From Hyphomicrobiales bacterium (lineage in GTDB: Bacteria; Pseudomonadota; Alphaproteobacteria; Rhizobiales; Beijerinckiaceae): 56,310 nucleotides of DNA. The translations under genes and the position numbers were made by a program. Location: contig JAQGJH010000075.1 in assembly GCA_028290705.1 (NCBI GenBank), positions 1 through 56,310 on the forward strand. Reading direction: 5' to 3'. Shown here one piece after another: positions 35,445-45,009 of this stretch. Position 1 is the stretch's first letter; each line of letters opens with the position of its first letter. The notes beneath the pieces are model-generated. The model had not been told where the DNA came from and made no database searches. It saw only the letters and a list, made by a program, of their open reading frames with translations.

Positions 35445-36191
35445 ATGCGCCAGCGCGCCGACCTGCTGCTTCTCGAACGCGGCCTGTTCCAGAGCCGCGC
35501 CAAGGCACGGGAGGCCATCGAGGCCGGGCTCGTGACCTCGGGCGGCGAGATCGTGAAGCGCGCCTCCGACATGCTCGACCCCAAGGCGGCTCTGACCGCC
35601 ACGCCTGCCTATGAATGGGTGTCGCGCGGCGGGTTGAAGCTGGTGGCGGGGCTCGACGCGTTCGAAATCGACGCGACCGGGCTCGTTTGCCTCGACGTCG
35701 GGGCCTCGACGGGCGGGTTTACGCACGTGCTGCTCGACCGCGGGGCCGCGAAGGTCTATGCGGTGGACGTCGGACACGGTCAGTTGCACAGACGGTTCCT
35801 GACGCATCCACGCGTGGTCGCGATGGAAAAGACCGATGCGCGGGACCTCACGGCGGCCAAGATCGATCCGCCGCCGCGGCTGATCGTCTGCGATGCGAGC
35901 TTCATCTCGCTGAAACTCGTGCTGCCCGCGGCCCTGTCGCTGGCTGCGCCGGACGCGCGGCTGATCGCATTGATCAAGCCGCAGTTCGAGGCGGGCCGGG
36001 CGGCGGTGAAGAAGGGCGTGGTGCGCGACCCCGAAATCCACGCGGCCGTTTGCCGCGACATCGAGAGCTGGCTCACGGGTCTCGGCTGGAAAGTGCTAGG
36101 GCTGGTCCCCTCCCCGATCGCGGGCGGCGACGGCAATGTGGAATTTTTGGTCGGGGCGACGGGTCCCGGCTCGGAAATGGATAGAGAATGA
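35445..36191 (+). CDS. tlyA: TlyA-type rRNA 2'-O-methyltransferase
   Basis: The 248-residue protein combines an N-terminal S4 RNA-binding domain (RADLLLLERGLFQSRAKAREAIEAGLV) with a Rossmann methyltransferase. Motif I is CLDVGASTGGFTHVLLDRGAAKVYAVD, and the catalytic region includes VCDASFISLKLVLPAAL and LIKPQFEAGR. TlyA proteins, long called hemolysin A, methylate cytidines in 16S and 23S rRNA. It sits between dxs and the next RNA methyltransferase, whose start overlaps its stop by 4 nt. Confidence 0.92.
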   Translation: MRQRADLLLLERGLFQSRAKAREAIEAGLVTSGGEIVKRASDMLDPKAALTATPAYEWVSRGGLKLVAGLDAFEIDATGLVCLDVGASTGGFTHVLLDRGAAKVYAVDVGHGQLHRRFLTHPRVVAMEKTDARDLTAAKIDPPPRLIVCDASFISLKLVLPAALSLAAPDARLIALIKPQFEAGRAAVKKGVVRDPEIHAAVCRDIESWLTGLGWKVLGLVPSPIAGGDGNVEFLVGATGPGSEMDRE

Positions 36192-37486
36192 CTCGGCTCG
36201 ACCTGAATGCGGAACTGACCATCGCGCGGCTCGGCCAGCGCGGGGAAGGACTTGCGCTCTTCGACCGTGGCTTCGTAGCCGTGCCCTTCGCGCTTCCCGG
36301 AGAGGTGGTGGTGGCCGAGGTCGACGGCGATCGCGCCCGGCTGGTGGAAATCCGCACGCCGAGCCCGGACCGCATCCCGGCCTTCTGCCCGGTCTATTCG
36401 ATCTGCGGAGGCTGCGCCGTGCAGGCGCTGGCGGCAGAGCCATATGCCGCCTGGAAACAGGGTCTCGTGGCCGACGGTCTGGCGCGCGCCCGGCTCGACG
36501 CGCCCGTGGCGGCGCTGATCGACGCGCATGGCGACGGCCGGCGGCGCGCGACCTTCCATGCTCGCGTCGAAGAAGACGCGGGCGGCCGCAAGCGCATCGA
36601 ACTCGGTTTCATGCAGGCGCGGGCGCACCGCATCGTGCCGATCGCCGCCTGCCCGATCCTGAGCCCCGCCATGGCGGGCGCGATCGAGGCCGCGCGCGCC
36701 GCAGCCACCGTGCTGATCCCGCTGGACAAGCCGCTGGACGTCGTGGTGACGGCGAGCCTCGAGGGGCTCGACGTCGACCTGCGCGGCACGGGTCCGCTCT
36801 CCTTCGCCTACCGGCAGGCGCTGATCACCGTGGCGGAGCGGTTCGATCTGGCGCGCATTTCAAACCATGGCGAAACGATCATCGAACGGCGCATGCCGCT
36901 GGTGCGCATGGGCGCGAGTCTCGTCGCGCCGCCCCCGGGCGCGTTCCTGCAGGCGACCGAGGCCGGCGAACTGGCGCTGGCCGAACTCGTGCTCGCCGCG
37001 ACGGCGGGCGTGAGCAAGATCGCCGATCTGTTCGCAGGGGTGGGCACCTTCGCGCTGCGGCTGGCCGAGCGCGCCACCGTGCATGCGGTCGAGGGCGACA
37101 AGGTCGCGACTCTCGCGCTGGCGCGTGCCGCCGGAGCATCCAAGGGGCTGAAAGCCCTCACGGTCGAGACGCGCGATCTGTTTCAGCGGCCGCTCGCAGG
37201 TCTCGAACTGGCCGCCTACGAGGCGGTGGTGTTCGATCCGCCGCGCGCCGGGGCGGAGGCGCAGGCCCGGACGCTGGCCGAGTCGAAGGTTCCGCTCGTC
37301 GTCGGCGTGTCCTGCAACGTCCAGAGCTTTGCGCGCGACGCCCGCATCCTGGTCGATGGCGGCTATGTGCTGGAAGGCGTGACGCCGGTCGACCAGTTCC
37401 GTCATTCGGCTCACGTCGAGATGGTCGGCGTCTTCCGCCGCCCTGCCCCGGTCCGCAGCAAACGGCCGCGCCGCCTGCTAGGATAG
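36188..37486 (+). CDS. RlmD/TrmA-like 4Fe-4S RNA (uracil-C5) methyltransferase
   Basis: The 432-residue protein belongs to COG2265. A TRAM-like N-terminal beta domain precedes a [4Fe-4S] site with cysteines C67, C73, C76 and C155 (FCPVYSICGGC and AACPIL). The SAM motif is KIADLFAGVGTFALRLAER. VVFDPPRAGAEAQ and GVSCNVQSFARDARIL, with its nucleophilic cysteine, complete the uracil-C5 methylation site. The exact target base in rRNA or tRNA is not decided. It overlaps tlyA by 4 nt and probably shares its message with dxs. Confidence 0.9.
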   Translation: MTRLDLNAELTIARLGQRGEGLALFDRGFVAVPFALPGEVVVAEVDGDRARLVEIRTPSPDRIPAFCPVYSICGGCAVQALAAEPYAAWKQGLVADGLARARLDAPVAALIDAHGDGRRRATFHARVEEDAGGRKRIELGFMQARAHRIVPIAACPILSPAMAGAIEAARAAATVLIPLDKPLDVVVTASLEGLDVDLRGTGPLSFAYRQALITVAERFDLARISNHGETIIERRMPLVRMGASLVAPPPGAFLQATEAGELALAELVLAATAGVSKIADLFAGVGTFALRLAERATVHAVEGDKVATLALARAAGASKGLKALTVETRDLFQRPLAGLELAAYEAVVFDPPRAGAEAQARTLAESKVPLVVGVSCNVQSFARDARILVDGGYVLEGVTPVDQFRHSAHVEMVGVFRRPAPVRSKRPRRLLG

Positions 37487-37548
37487 GGCCTCGAAGCCGC
37501 CACGTCCGTGCGCTATATGTCCATTCCATTGCACATCCAGAGCCGAAC

Positions 37549-38976
37549 ATGACCCTCGCCACACTCTCCCGCACCGACAATCTGCTTGAGCGCCTCGCCG
37601 CCATCGTGGGCGCGAAGCACGTGATGACCGACGTGACCGACATGGGCGCCTATCTGACGGAGCCGCGCGATCTGTTCGCCGGCCGCGCCCGCTGCGTGGT
37701 GCGCCCCGGCACGACCGAAGAGGTTGCGGCCATTCTTGCGCTCTGTTCGGAGACGGGGACACGCCTCGTGCCGCAGGGCGGCAATACGGGCCTCGTCGGC
37801 GGGCAGATTCCGGGAGACAGCGGCGACGAGGTGCTGCTGTCGCTGAAGCGCATGGACAAGGTGCGCGAGCTCGACATCTCATCCAACACGATGATCGTCG
37901 AAGCCGGCATGACGCTGCTGCGCGTGCAGGAGGAGGCCGACAAGGCCGACCGGCTGTTTCCGCTGTCGCTGGCGTCCGAGGGGTCATGCACGATCGGCGG
38001 CAATCTGGCGACCAATGCGGGCGGCACGGCGGTTCTGGCCTATGGCAATGCGCGCGATCTGGTGACCGGCCTCGAGGTCGTGCTCGCGGACGGGCGCGTG
38101 CTGAACAATTTGTCCAAGCTGAAGAAGGACAATACCGGCTACGATCTCAAGCATCTGTTCATGGGCTCGGAGGGCACGCTCGGCATCATCACGGCCGCGG
38201 TGCTGAAGCTATTTCCGAAGCCGCGGAGCGTCGAGACGGCCTTCATCGGCCTGACCGATCCGCACAAGGCGCTGGCGCTGCTCGAACTGTCGATGAAACT
38301 CGCGGGCGGCGACGTGAAGACCTTCGAGCTGATGCCCCGCATCGGCATCGAGTTCGTGCTGCGGCACGGCCCCGGAACGCGCGAGCCGCTGGCCGAGCCG
38401 CATGCCTGGTACGTGCTGCTCGAACTCACCTCGCAGTCGGACGAGGGCCTGCCGGACCGCATGATGGCGCTGCTCGAAGCCGCCATGGAGGAAGGCCTGA
38501 TCGACGACGCCGCGGTCGCGGCCTCGCTCGACCAGCGCAAGGATTTCTGGAAGCTGCGTGAATTGCTGTCCGACGTGCAGAAGCTCGAAGGCGGCTCGAT
38601 CAAGCACGACGTGTCGGTGCCGGTGGCGCAGGCGCCGCAGTTTCTCGACGAAGTCTATGCCGCCATGGAGGCGCATATTCCCGGCGTGCGCATGGTGCCG
38701 TTCGGACATCTGGGCGACGGCAACATTCATTGCAACATTTCGCAGCCGGTCGGGGCCGACAAGCAGGCGTTCCTGGATCGCTGGTCGGAGGTCAACGACA
38801 TCGTGCATGGCATCGTGGCCAGGCACCATGGATCGATTTCGGCCGAACACGGCATCGGCCTGCTGAAGCGCGATCTGCTGCCCGGCGTCAAGGATCCGGT
38901 CGCCATGCAGGTGATGCATTCCATCAAGGCGTCGCTGGACCCCAAGGGAATCCTCAACCCCGGCAAGGTTCTCTGA
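37549..38976 (+). CDS. FAD-linked 2-hydroxyacid dehydrogenase (GlcD/D2HGDH-like)
   Basis: The 475-residue flavoprotein has the vanillyl-alcohol-oxidase type FAD domain (CVVRPGTTEEVAAILALC, RLVPQGGNTGLVGGQIP, SEGSCTIGGNLATNAGG, KHLFMGSEGTLGIIT). The C-terminal domain shows MVPFGHLGDGNIHCN and GSISAEHGIGLLKRD with the metal-ligand histidines. This is the D-lactate, D-2-hydroxyglutarate and glycolate dehydrogenase family; by overall pattern it is nearest D-2-hydroxyglutarate dehydrogenase. Substrate uncertain. Confidence 0.9.
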   Translation: MTLATLSRTDNLLERLAAIVGAKHVMTDVTDMGAYLTEPRDLFAGRARCVVRPGTTEEVAAILALCSETGTRLVPQGGNTGLVGGQIPGDSGDEVLLSLKRMDKVRELDISSNTMIVEAGMTLLRVQEEADKADRLFPLSLASEGSCTIGGNLATNAGGTAVLAYGNARDLVTGLEVVLADGRVLNNLSKLKKDNTGYDLKHLFMGSEGTLGIITAAVLKLFPKPRSVETAFIGLTDPHKALALLELSMKLAGGDVKTFELMPRIGIEFVLRHGPGTREPLAEPHAWYVLLELTSQSDEGLPDRMMALLEAAMEEGLIDDAAVAASLDQRKDFWKLRELLSDVQKLEGGSIKHDVSVPVAQAPQFLDEVYAAMEAHIPGVRMVPFGHLGDGNIHCNISQPVGADKQAFLDRWSEVNDIVHGIVARHHGSISAEHGIGLLKRDLLPGVKDPVAMQVMHSIKASLDPKGILNPGKVL

Positions 38977-38980
38977 GGCG

Positions 38981-39736
38981 CTAGAACAGCGAGCCCTGCG
39001 GGTCGTCCGCGGGCGCCGGCTTCGGCGTCAGGCGTTGCGTCGGCGCGACAGGCTCCTGAATCCACGAGCCGTCGTTCGCGACCTTGTTGACGGCCGTGCC
39101 GATCTCGAAAAACTCGAGCACGTCGTCGGCGGCCGGTTTCATCAAGGCTTCGTATCGCGTGTCGCGTTCGTCGTCGATGGCGAGCCAGCGGTCGAAGTTT
39201 TCGCGCTCAATGATGACGGGCATGCGGTCGTGGATCGCCGACAGCGCGCCATTCGCCAAAGTCGTGATGGTGCAGGCGGTTTCGATCTCCTCGCCGTTCG
39301 GCCCCATCCAGGCTTCCCACAGGCCTGCGAGGCCGAGCGGCGCGCCATCCCGGCGACGGATGAGGAACGGCGTGGACGCGCCCCTGCCCTTCTGACCAGG
39401 GATGCGCCGCCACTCGTAATAGGCATCCGCGACGAACAGGCAGCGTCTTCGCCGCACGGCGTTTCGAAAGCTCGCCTTCTCGCTCAACGTCTCGGCGCGG
39501 GCATTGACGACCAGCGGATAATCCTTGGGATCCTTCACGAAGGCCGGCAGGAAACCCCAGCGCACGAGGTGGAAGTGGCGCGTCAACTCACCGTCGCGGC
39601 GTCGTTCGACGCGCACGATGGGCGTCGGCTGAGTCGGCGCGATATTGGCGCGCGGCGGGAAGTTGGGCTGTTCGACATAGCCGAAATACGCCCTGACGGC
39701 TTCCGGCGGCAACGTGATGGCGAAGCGGCCGCACAT
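38981..39736 (-). CDS. SRAP-family protein (YedK/HMCES-like)
   Basis: The 251-residue protein begins MCGRFAITLPPEA, so that after Met removal the catalytic cysteine is the first residue, as required for covalent capture of abasic sites in single-stranded DNA. Other family residues are visible: PPRANIAPTQPTPIV, WGFLPAF, NARAETLSEKASF and the SAIHDRMPVII block with its catalytic histidine. HMCES-type shielding of abasic sites is known for the family. The frame extends 34 codons upstream, but only the MCGRF start is functional. Confidence 0.95.
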   Translation of the reverse strand: MCGRFAITLPPEAVRAYFGYVEQPNFPPRANIAPTQPTPIVRVERRRDGELTRHFHLVRWGFLPAFVKDPKDYPLVVNARAETLSEKASFRNAVRRRRCLFVADAYYEWRRIPGQKGRGASTPFLIRRRDGAPLGLAGLWEAWMGPNGEEIETACTITTLANGALSAIHDRMPVIIERENFDRWLAIDDERDTRYEALMKPAADDVLEFFEIGTAVNKVANDGSWIQEPVAPTQRLTPKPAPADDPQGSLF

Positions 39737-39863
39737 CGACCCGTTCCTCTTATCTCCGTGTGCCGCAACGGCAATCTGCGCCGGACGCGTCGATGCGCGC
39801 GGAAAGACTTCCTTAGATATATGGCGGCTATGCTGCAAGCATTAGACGGCGAGTCATTTCATC

Positions 39864-40436
39864 ATGTCTTTCAACGATGCTCCCAAGGCCGCCTTCGGCC
39901 AGCGAAGCCTGCAGTCCCGCGCGCAAGACCTGGTCAATCCGCTGACGGGTCTGGCGAATGATTATCTGAACCATTTCAACGAACTGGTGATGATCATCGA
40001 GCAACTGCCGGCGATGCCCGACCTCGCCGGCGACCTGCTGGCCTGGCGCCCCGTCTCGTATGACGACTACTTCGCCGTGTCGCCGCTTCCCGGCCGGCAT
40101 GCAGCACGCAAGGCCTACGACCAACTCGACAATACGACACGCCGCAAGCTCGAGGATCTCGTCGCCGAACTCGATCGCCTCGCCACCGGAGGCGTCGCGG
40201 CCATTCGCCGGCATCTGAAGGTCGACAATCACCACGACGATCTTGCGGCGGTCTGCGAAAAAACGAGCGCCGGCTTGCGCGCAATCCTCGATCGCGTCAG
40301 TCATCTCATCAATGTCGGAACCGATCAGGTGAGCGAGCAGGCGCAACAGAGGGCCGACCGGTTGCTCGCGGTCCGGCTTCACGCCATGCGGACGGAAGGC
40401 AGCGTCCTCACTCGGGTGCGACACGCGCGAGACTGA
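39864..40436 (+). CDS. Conserved hypothetical protein, helical
   Basis: The 190-residue protein appears mainly helical (RSLQSRAQDLVNPLTGLANDYLNHFNEL, ARKAYDQLDNTTRRKLEDLVAELDRL, GLRAILDRVSHLINVG). It has no signal peptide, transmembrane part or catalytic motif that I know. It is divergent from the SRAP gene with 127 bp between. Its last 29 nt overlap the end of the oppositely transcribed SDR gene. Function unknown. Confidence 0.65.
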   Translation: MSFNDAPKAAFGQRSLQSRAQDLVNPLTGLANDYLNHFNELVMIIEQLPAMPDLAGDLLAWRPVSYDDYFAVSPLPGRHAARKAYDQLDNTTRRKLEDLVAELDRLATGGVAAIRRHLKVDNHHDDLAAVCEKTSAGLRAILDRVSHLINVGTDQVSEQAQQRADRLLAVRLHAMRTEGSVLTRVRHARD

Positions 40437-41280
40437 CCGGAGCCGGAGGCTCGTCGGGCACGAAAAAATCCATCGCCAGCGCGACGCTCGGGTCGACGCG
40501 ATAGTGGTCGAAGTCGCGCATTCCGCGCTCCCACAGGAACGTGTCGTCGATCAAGAATTGCCCGGTGAGTTCGCGGGCGGGCGTGACGAAGATTTCATGC
40601 GCGGCGTCCGCGATGATGTCGGGCTTGCGCGAGGCCCGCATCAGATCGTCTCCGCCCAGCAGGTTCTTGACCGCCGAGGTCGCGATGGTGGTGCGAGGCC
40701 AGAGCGCGTTCACCGCAATGCCCTTGCGGCGCAACTCGCCCGCGAGCCCCAGCACGACCAGGCTCATGCCGAACTTCGCGATCGAGTAAGCCGTGTGCGC
40801 GGCGAACCATTTCTCCTTCATGTCGAGCGGCGGCGACAGCATGAGGATGTGCGGATTGGCGGATTTTTCGAGATGCGGAATGGCGTATTTCGACACCATG
40901 TAGGTCCCGCGCGCGTTGATCTGCTGCATCAGATCGTAGCGCTTCATGTCGGTGGCCTGGCTGTCGCCGAGCGAGATCGCGCTGGCATTGTTGACCACGA
41001 TGTCGATGCCGCCGAAATGGCTCGCGGCTTGGTCGAGGGCGCCCCGCACCTGGTCTTCATCGCGGACGTCGACCATCAGGGGCAATGCCTTGCCGCCCGC
41101 CTTCTCGATGTCTTCGGCGGCCGAGAAGATCGTGCCGGGAAGTTTTGGATGCGGATCGGCGGTCTTGGCCGCCACCACGACATTGGCGCCGTCGCGAGCC
41201 GCGCGCAGCGCGATGGCGAGGCCGATGCCGCGCGATGCGCCGGTCACGAAAAGCGTCTTGCCTGCGAGTGATCCTGCCAT
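40408..41280 (-). CDS. SDR-family oxidoreductase (HSDL2-like)
   Basis: The 290-residue short-chain dehydrogenase has the cofactor motif LFVTGASRGIGLAIALRAARDGANVV, NNASAISLGD and the catalytic YSIAK. DPHPKLPGTIFSAAEDIEKAGGKAL resembles the HSDL2-like peroxisomal group, whose substrate is unclear. The downstream position in the run acyl-CoA dehydrogenase, enoyl-CoA hydratase, SDR (10 nt after the hydratase) suggests a role in fatty-acid or acyl-CoA turnover. Confidence 0.88.
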   Translation of the reverse strand: MAGSLAGKTLFVTGASRGIGLAIALRAARDGANVVVAAKTADPHPKLPGTIFSAAEDIEKAGGKALPLMVDVRDEDQVRGALDQAASHFGGIDIVVNNASAISLGDSQATDMKRYDLMQQINARGTYMVSKYAIPHLEKSANPHILMLSPPLDMKEKWFAAHTAYSIAKFGMSLVVLGLAGELRRKGIAVNALWPRTTIATSAVKNLLGGDDLMRASRKPDIIADAAHEIFVTPARELTGQFLIDDTFLWERGMRDFDHYRVDPSVALAMDFFVPDEPPAPVSLARVAPE

Positions 41281-41289
41281 GTGCGATCC

Positions 41290-42045
41290 TCAGCTTGCCG
41301 GTTTGGACCGGGACATGAATGACGTGAATGCCTGCCGGGCCTCGTCCGACTGCATGGCCCGGGAAAAGGCCTGTGCTTCCTCGCGCATGCGCGCGACCAG
41401 CGCGGGGCGATCTCCGCGCAGCAGCCGCCGCGTGGTGGCGATGGCGGCACGCGGCTTTGCCGCAAGCATGCGCGCCTTTTCGGCGGCATGGGCGTAGAGA
41501 TCGGCATTGGCCACGACGGCGTTGACGAGACCCAGCCGCTGCGCGTCCTCCGCGCCGAAGCTTTCGCACAGCATCAGCATTTCGCTGGCGCGCGCCAGTC
41601 CAACGCGTTGCGGCAGAAGCAGCGAGGAGCCGGCTTCCGGCACGAGGCCGAGGTCCACGAACGGCATCCTGAATTGCGCGTCGGGCGCGGCATAGACGAG
41701 ATCGCAATGCAGGATCAGCGTCGTGCCGATGCCGATCGCCAGGCCCTCGATGGCGGCGACGAGCGGCGTGTCGAGCGAGGCGAGATGTTCGACGAAGCGC
41801 CACGCGGCCATGCCGGTCGGCGTCTGCGCCGAGGCGATGAAATCGCCGATGTCGTTGCCGGCCGTGAACACGCCGTCCGAGCCACGCATGAGCACCGCGC
41901 CGATCTCCGGGTCGCGATCGGCCTCGGCGAAGGCCGCGATCATGGCTTCGTACATGTCGCCCGTAATGGCGTTTTTCTTGCCCGGGCGTCGCAGAGTGAT
42001 CGAGAGGACGCCGTCGTGCCGCGTCAGTTCCACGTCCTGTGTCAT
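41290..42045 (-). CDS. Enoyl-CoA hydratase/isomerase family protein
   Basis: The 251-residue crotonase-fold protein shows RRPGKKNAITGDMYEAM, the oxyanion-hole segments FTAGNDIGDF and AIEGLAIGIGTTLILHCDL, and an FRMPFVDLGLVPEAGSSLLLP block. It should hydrate or isomerise an enoyl-CoA; substrate length unknown. Its ATG overlaps the acyl-CoA dehydrogenase stop as ATGA (42042-42045), so the two act in one operon. Confidence 0.9.
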   Translation of the reverse strand: MTQDVELTRHDGVLSITLRRPGKKNAITGDMYEAMIAAFAEADRDPEIGAVLMRGSDGVFTAGNDIGDFIASAQTPTGMAAWRFVEHLASLDTPLVAAIEGLAIGIGTTLILHCDLVYAAPDAQFRMPFVDLGLVPEAGSSLLLPQRVGLARASEMLMLCESFGAEDAQRLGLVNAVVANADLYAHAAEKARMLAAKPRAAIATTRRLLRGDRPALVARMREEAQAFSRAMQSDEARQAFTSFMSRSKPAS

Positions 42046-43814
42046 GCGTCCCCCACGAGCGCTGCATCCGCCGCGAGAATGGCCTGAGCGTCGTCGCAGA
42101 CCGTGAGGGCAAGACCGGGCGCGGCGCAAGCGATGTTCTGGGCGTAGACCTTGGCGAGCGCCAGCCATGGGCCGCTGGCCGCATCTTCCGCGAGCGCGAG
42201 AGCCGCAAGCGCGGTTCCGCCGCGCGCCAGGGCGAACAGCCGCAGATAAGGCGTGGCGGCCGCGAGCGCGGCTTGCGGGTTTTCCGTGAGTCTCGCCGCG
42301 ATCGTCTCGGAGGCTTGTGCGAGCGCCGTGACGGCGGCATCGAGCCGCGCCGGCATGGAGCCGAGGCGATCGGCGGGCGCGGCGCGCAGCCTGTCGACGA
42401 TGGCGCGCATGTCGGCGAGTTCAGACTGGAAGGCCGCGCCGCCCGAGAGCGCCAGCTTGCGGCCGACGAGATCGATGGCCTGGATGCCGTTGGTGCCCTC
42501 GTAAATCGCGGCGATCCGGGCGTCGCGCATCATCTGGGCCGCGCCCGTCTCTTCGATGAAGCCCATGCCGCCGTGCACCTGCACGCCCTGCGACGCGACT
42601 TCGTTGGCGACGTCGGTCGCGTAGGCCTTGGCGACCGGCGTCAGCAGGCCGGCGCGCTCCAGGGCGGCGCGACGAAGCTCCGGCGCGTCGCCGCGATGCG
42701 CGAGATCGAGCGCATGGGCGGTCATGTAACAGATGGCGCGTGCCGCAGCCGTGGCGGCGCGCATTTCGAGGAGCATGCGGCGCACGTCCGGATGCGCCAC
42801 GATGGGGCTCATGGCATCGCCGGTCGCACCGGCAGCCCTGCCCTGCCGACGCTCGTGCGCGAAGGCGATGGCGGTCTGGGTGGCGCGCTCGGCCACGCCG
42901 ACGCCCTGCAGGCCGACCGAGAGCCGCGCATTGTTCATCATGGTGAACATGCAGGCGAGGCCGCGGTTTTCCTCACCGATGAGCCACCCCGTGGCGCCGC
43001 CGTCGTCGCCGAAGATCATCGTGCAGGTGGGTGAGCCGTGAATGCCCATCTTGTGCTCGATGCCGCCGCAGCGCAGATCGTTGCGCGCACCAAGCGAGCC
43101 GTCTTCCTTCACCAGAAACTTGGGCACAAGGAAGAGCGAGATGCCGCGCGTGCCGGCGGGCGCATCGGGCAGGCGCGCGAGCACCAGATGGATGATGTTG
43201 TCGGTGAGATCATGCTCGCCGTAGGTGATGTAGATTTTCTGGCCGGTGATGCGGTAGCTGCCGTCCGGCGCGCGCTCGGCGCGTGTGCGCAGGCCAGCGA
43301 GATCCGATCCGGCCTGCGGCTCGGTGAGGTTCATGGTCGCGGCCCATTGGCCCGAGACGATCTTGTCGAGATAAGTGGCGCGCAGTTCCTCGCTGCCATG
43401 CGCCACCAGGGCCTCGATCGCCCCGACGCTGAGCAATGGCGCGAGCGCGAAGGCCATGTTGGCGCCGTTCCAGACCTCGATGCAGCCGGCGTTGAGCAGA
43501 TGCGGCAGCCCCATGCCGCCATGGGCTTCGGGTGCGGTGACGCCCATCCAGCCGCCTTCGATCCAGCGGCGATAGGCGACCGGCCAGCCGGGCGCCGTGG
43601 TGACGGTTCCGTTGGCGAAGGTCGCGCCCTTCTGGTCGCCGATGCGGTTGAGGGGGGCGAGCACGCCTTCGGCCATTTTCGCCGCTTCGCCCAAGATGGC
43701 TTCAGCCGCGCCGTCGGCGAGATCGGGGTAGAGGCCGGAGGCGACGCCCTGCGCGAGGCCCGCGGCATGGGTCATGGTGAAGAGCATGTCGGCGACGGGC
43801 GCGCGATATGGCAT
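42042..43814 (-). CDS. Acyl-CoA dehydrogenase
   Basis: The 590-residue enzyme is of the long type with an extra C-terminal domain. The family core is visible in WAATMNLTEPQAGSDLAGL, IYITYGEHDLTDNIIHLV and GVQVHGGMGFIEETGAAQMMRDARIAAIYEGTNGIQA. That last region holds the catalytic-base segment. It oxidises acyl-CoA and passes electrons to ETF; ETF-QO is encoded at 54.0-55.7 kb. The start at MPYRAPVADML is chosen; upstream codons in frame are spurious. It leads the acyl-CoA operon. Confidence 0.92.
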   Translation of the reverse strand: MPYRAPVADMLFTMTHAAGLAQGVASGLYPDLADGAAEAILGEAAKMAEGVLAPLNRIGDQKGATFANGTVTTAPGWPVAYRRWIEGGWMGVTAPEAHGGMGLPHLLNAGCIEVWNGANMAFALAPLLSVGAIEALVAHGSEELRATYLDKIVSGQWAATMNLTEPQAGSDLAGLRTRAERAPDGSYRITGQKIYITYGEHDLTDNIIHLVLARLPDAPAGTRGISLFLVPKFLVKEDGSLGARNDLRCGGIEHKMGIHGSPTCTMIFGDDGGATGWLIGEENRGLACMFTMMNNARLSVGLQGVGVAERATQTAIAFAHERRQGRAAGATGDAMSPIVAHPDVRRMLLEMRAATAAARAICYMTAHALDLAHRGDAPELRRAALERAGLLTPVAKAYATDVANEVASQGVQVHGGMGFIEETGAAQMMRDARIAAIYEGTNGIQAIDLVGRKLALSGGAAFQSELADMRAIVDRLRAAPADRLGSMPARLDAAVTALAQASETIAARLTENPQAALAAATPYLRLFALARGGTALAALALAEDAASGPWLALAKVYAQNIACAAPGLALTVCDDAQAILAADAALVGDA

Positions 43815-43935
43815 AGGTCGTCTTCTCCCGGCAGAGTTCGTCTGTCCGCCAACTTGACGCCCAAAGCCGCAGGCATGACAAGGCCCGGCATGGACGCGTT
43901 TGTTCATGTATAAACTGTTTTCCAAAAGAGCTCAA

Positions 43936-44925
43936 ATGAATCCCGGCCCTACCACTCCCACGTCCGACCGCGTCACCATTCTGGCGGCGGCGGATCCACG
44001 CGCCGTCGCGCAGGCTGCGGACGTCATTCGGGCGGGGGGACTCGTGGCGTTTCCGACCGAGACCGTCTACGGCCTGGGGGCCGACGCCACGTCCGGAGTC
44101 GCGGTGGCGAAGATCTACCAGGCGAAGGACCGGCCGCAGTTCAACCCGCTGATCTCGCATGTTCCCGATCTCGCGGCGGCCGAGCGGGAAGGCCTGTTCG
44201 ATGCGCAGGCCCGCGCGCTCGCGGAGGCCTTCTGGCCAGGGCCGCTGACGCTGGTGGTGCCGGCGTCACCGACTTGCCGGATCAGCGATCTGGCGCGTGC
44301 CGGCCTGCCGAGCGTCGCTTTGCGCGTGCCGGCGCATCCTGTCGCGCGCGACCTGCTGATCGCCGCCGGCCTTCCGGTCGCGGCGCCGTCGGCCAATCGC
44401 TCGGGCCGAATCAGTCCGACGCATGCTGCGCATGTGATGGGCGATCTCGATGGCCGGATCGACATGGTTCTGGACGGCGGGCCGACGCAGGTCGGGCTCG
44501 AATCGACGATCGTGGCGTGCCTGCCGGAGGGCGTGCGCCTGCTTCGGCCCGGCGGCATCGCGCGCGCGAGCATCGAAGAGGTGCTGGGGGCGCCGCTGCT
44601 CGCGGCGGCGACGGATGCAGGCGTGACCGCGCCCGGCATGCTGGCCTCGCATTACGCACCGCATGCGCGTCTGCGCCTCAATGCCACGCAGGTGGAGCCG
44701 GAAGAGGCCGTGCTCGATTTCGGCGGACGGTTCGCGCACGTGCAGGCCGCGAGCTTCGATCTCTCGCCGCGCGGCAATCTCGTGGAAGCCGCAACCCATC
44801 TCTTCGCGTTCCTGCGCGCGCTCGACGCCACGGGCGCCGAGACCATCGCGGTCGCGCCGATCCCGCACGACGGCCTGGGCGAAGCGATCAACGACAGGCT
44901 GGCGCGCGCCGCTGCGCCACGCTGA
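43936..44925 (+). CDS. L-threonylcarbamoyladenylate synthase (Sua5 type)
   Basis: This enzyme makes the activated intermediate for t6A at position 37 of ANN-decoding tRNAs. The 329-residue protein has the YrdC domain (GGLVAFPTETVYGLGADATSG, YQAKDRPQFNPLISH, PLTLVVPA, VAAPSANRSGRISPTHA) plus a C-terminal Sua5 domain (PGMLASHYAPHARLRLN). So it is the two-domain Sua5 form, not the short TsaC. I used the ATG at 43936. It is divergent from the acyl-CoA dehydrogenase. Confidence 0.93.
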   Translation: MNPGPTTPTSDRVTILAAADPRAVAQAADVIRAGGLVAFPTETVYGLGADATSGVAVAKIYQAKDRPQFNPLISHVPDLAAAEREGLFDAQARALAEAFWPGPLTLVVPASPTCRISDLARAGLPSVALRVPAHPVARDLLIAAGLPVAAPSANRSGRISPTHAAHVMGDLDGRIDMVLDGGPTQVGLESTIVACLPEGVRLLRPGGIARASIEEVLGAPLLAAATDAGVTAPGMLASHYAPHARLRLNATQVEPEEAVLDFGGRFAHVQAASFDLSPRGNLVEAATHLFAFLRALDATGAETIAVAPIPHDGLGEAINDRLARAAAPR

Positions 44926-44936
44926 TTTCGGGCGAC

Positions 44937-44965
44937 TTGCTGGTCCGGACCGGCTCGCCTAGACT
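44937..44965 (+). promoter_or_regulatory. Candidate promoter of the receptor cluster
   Basis: TTGCTG (44937-44942), a 17-nt spacer and TAGACT (44960-44965) lie 44 nt before the first substrate-binding protein gene. The match to consensus is moderate. It could drive all four genes of the run to 49562. Confidence 0.4.
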
Positions 44966-45009
44966 GCCGTGAACCCACGCCCAAACGGCGGGGACGACGG
45001 GAGGAAGAC

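Noticed and set aside
36136-37548. N-terminal extension of the FAD dehydrogenase frame across the RNA methyltransferase gene
   Set aside because: The upstream 471 codons are the shadow of the RlmD-like gene in another frame; the flavoprotein starts at 37549.
41057-42340. A 427-codon minus-strand frame across SDR, hydratase and dehydrogenase genes
   Set aside because: Out of frame with three genes that have clear motifs on the same strand.
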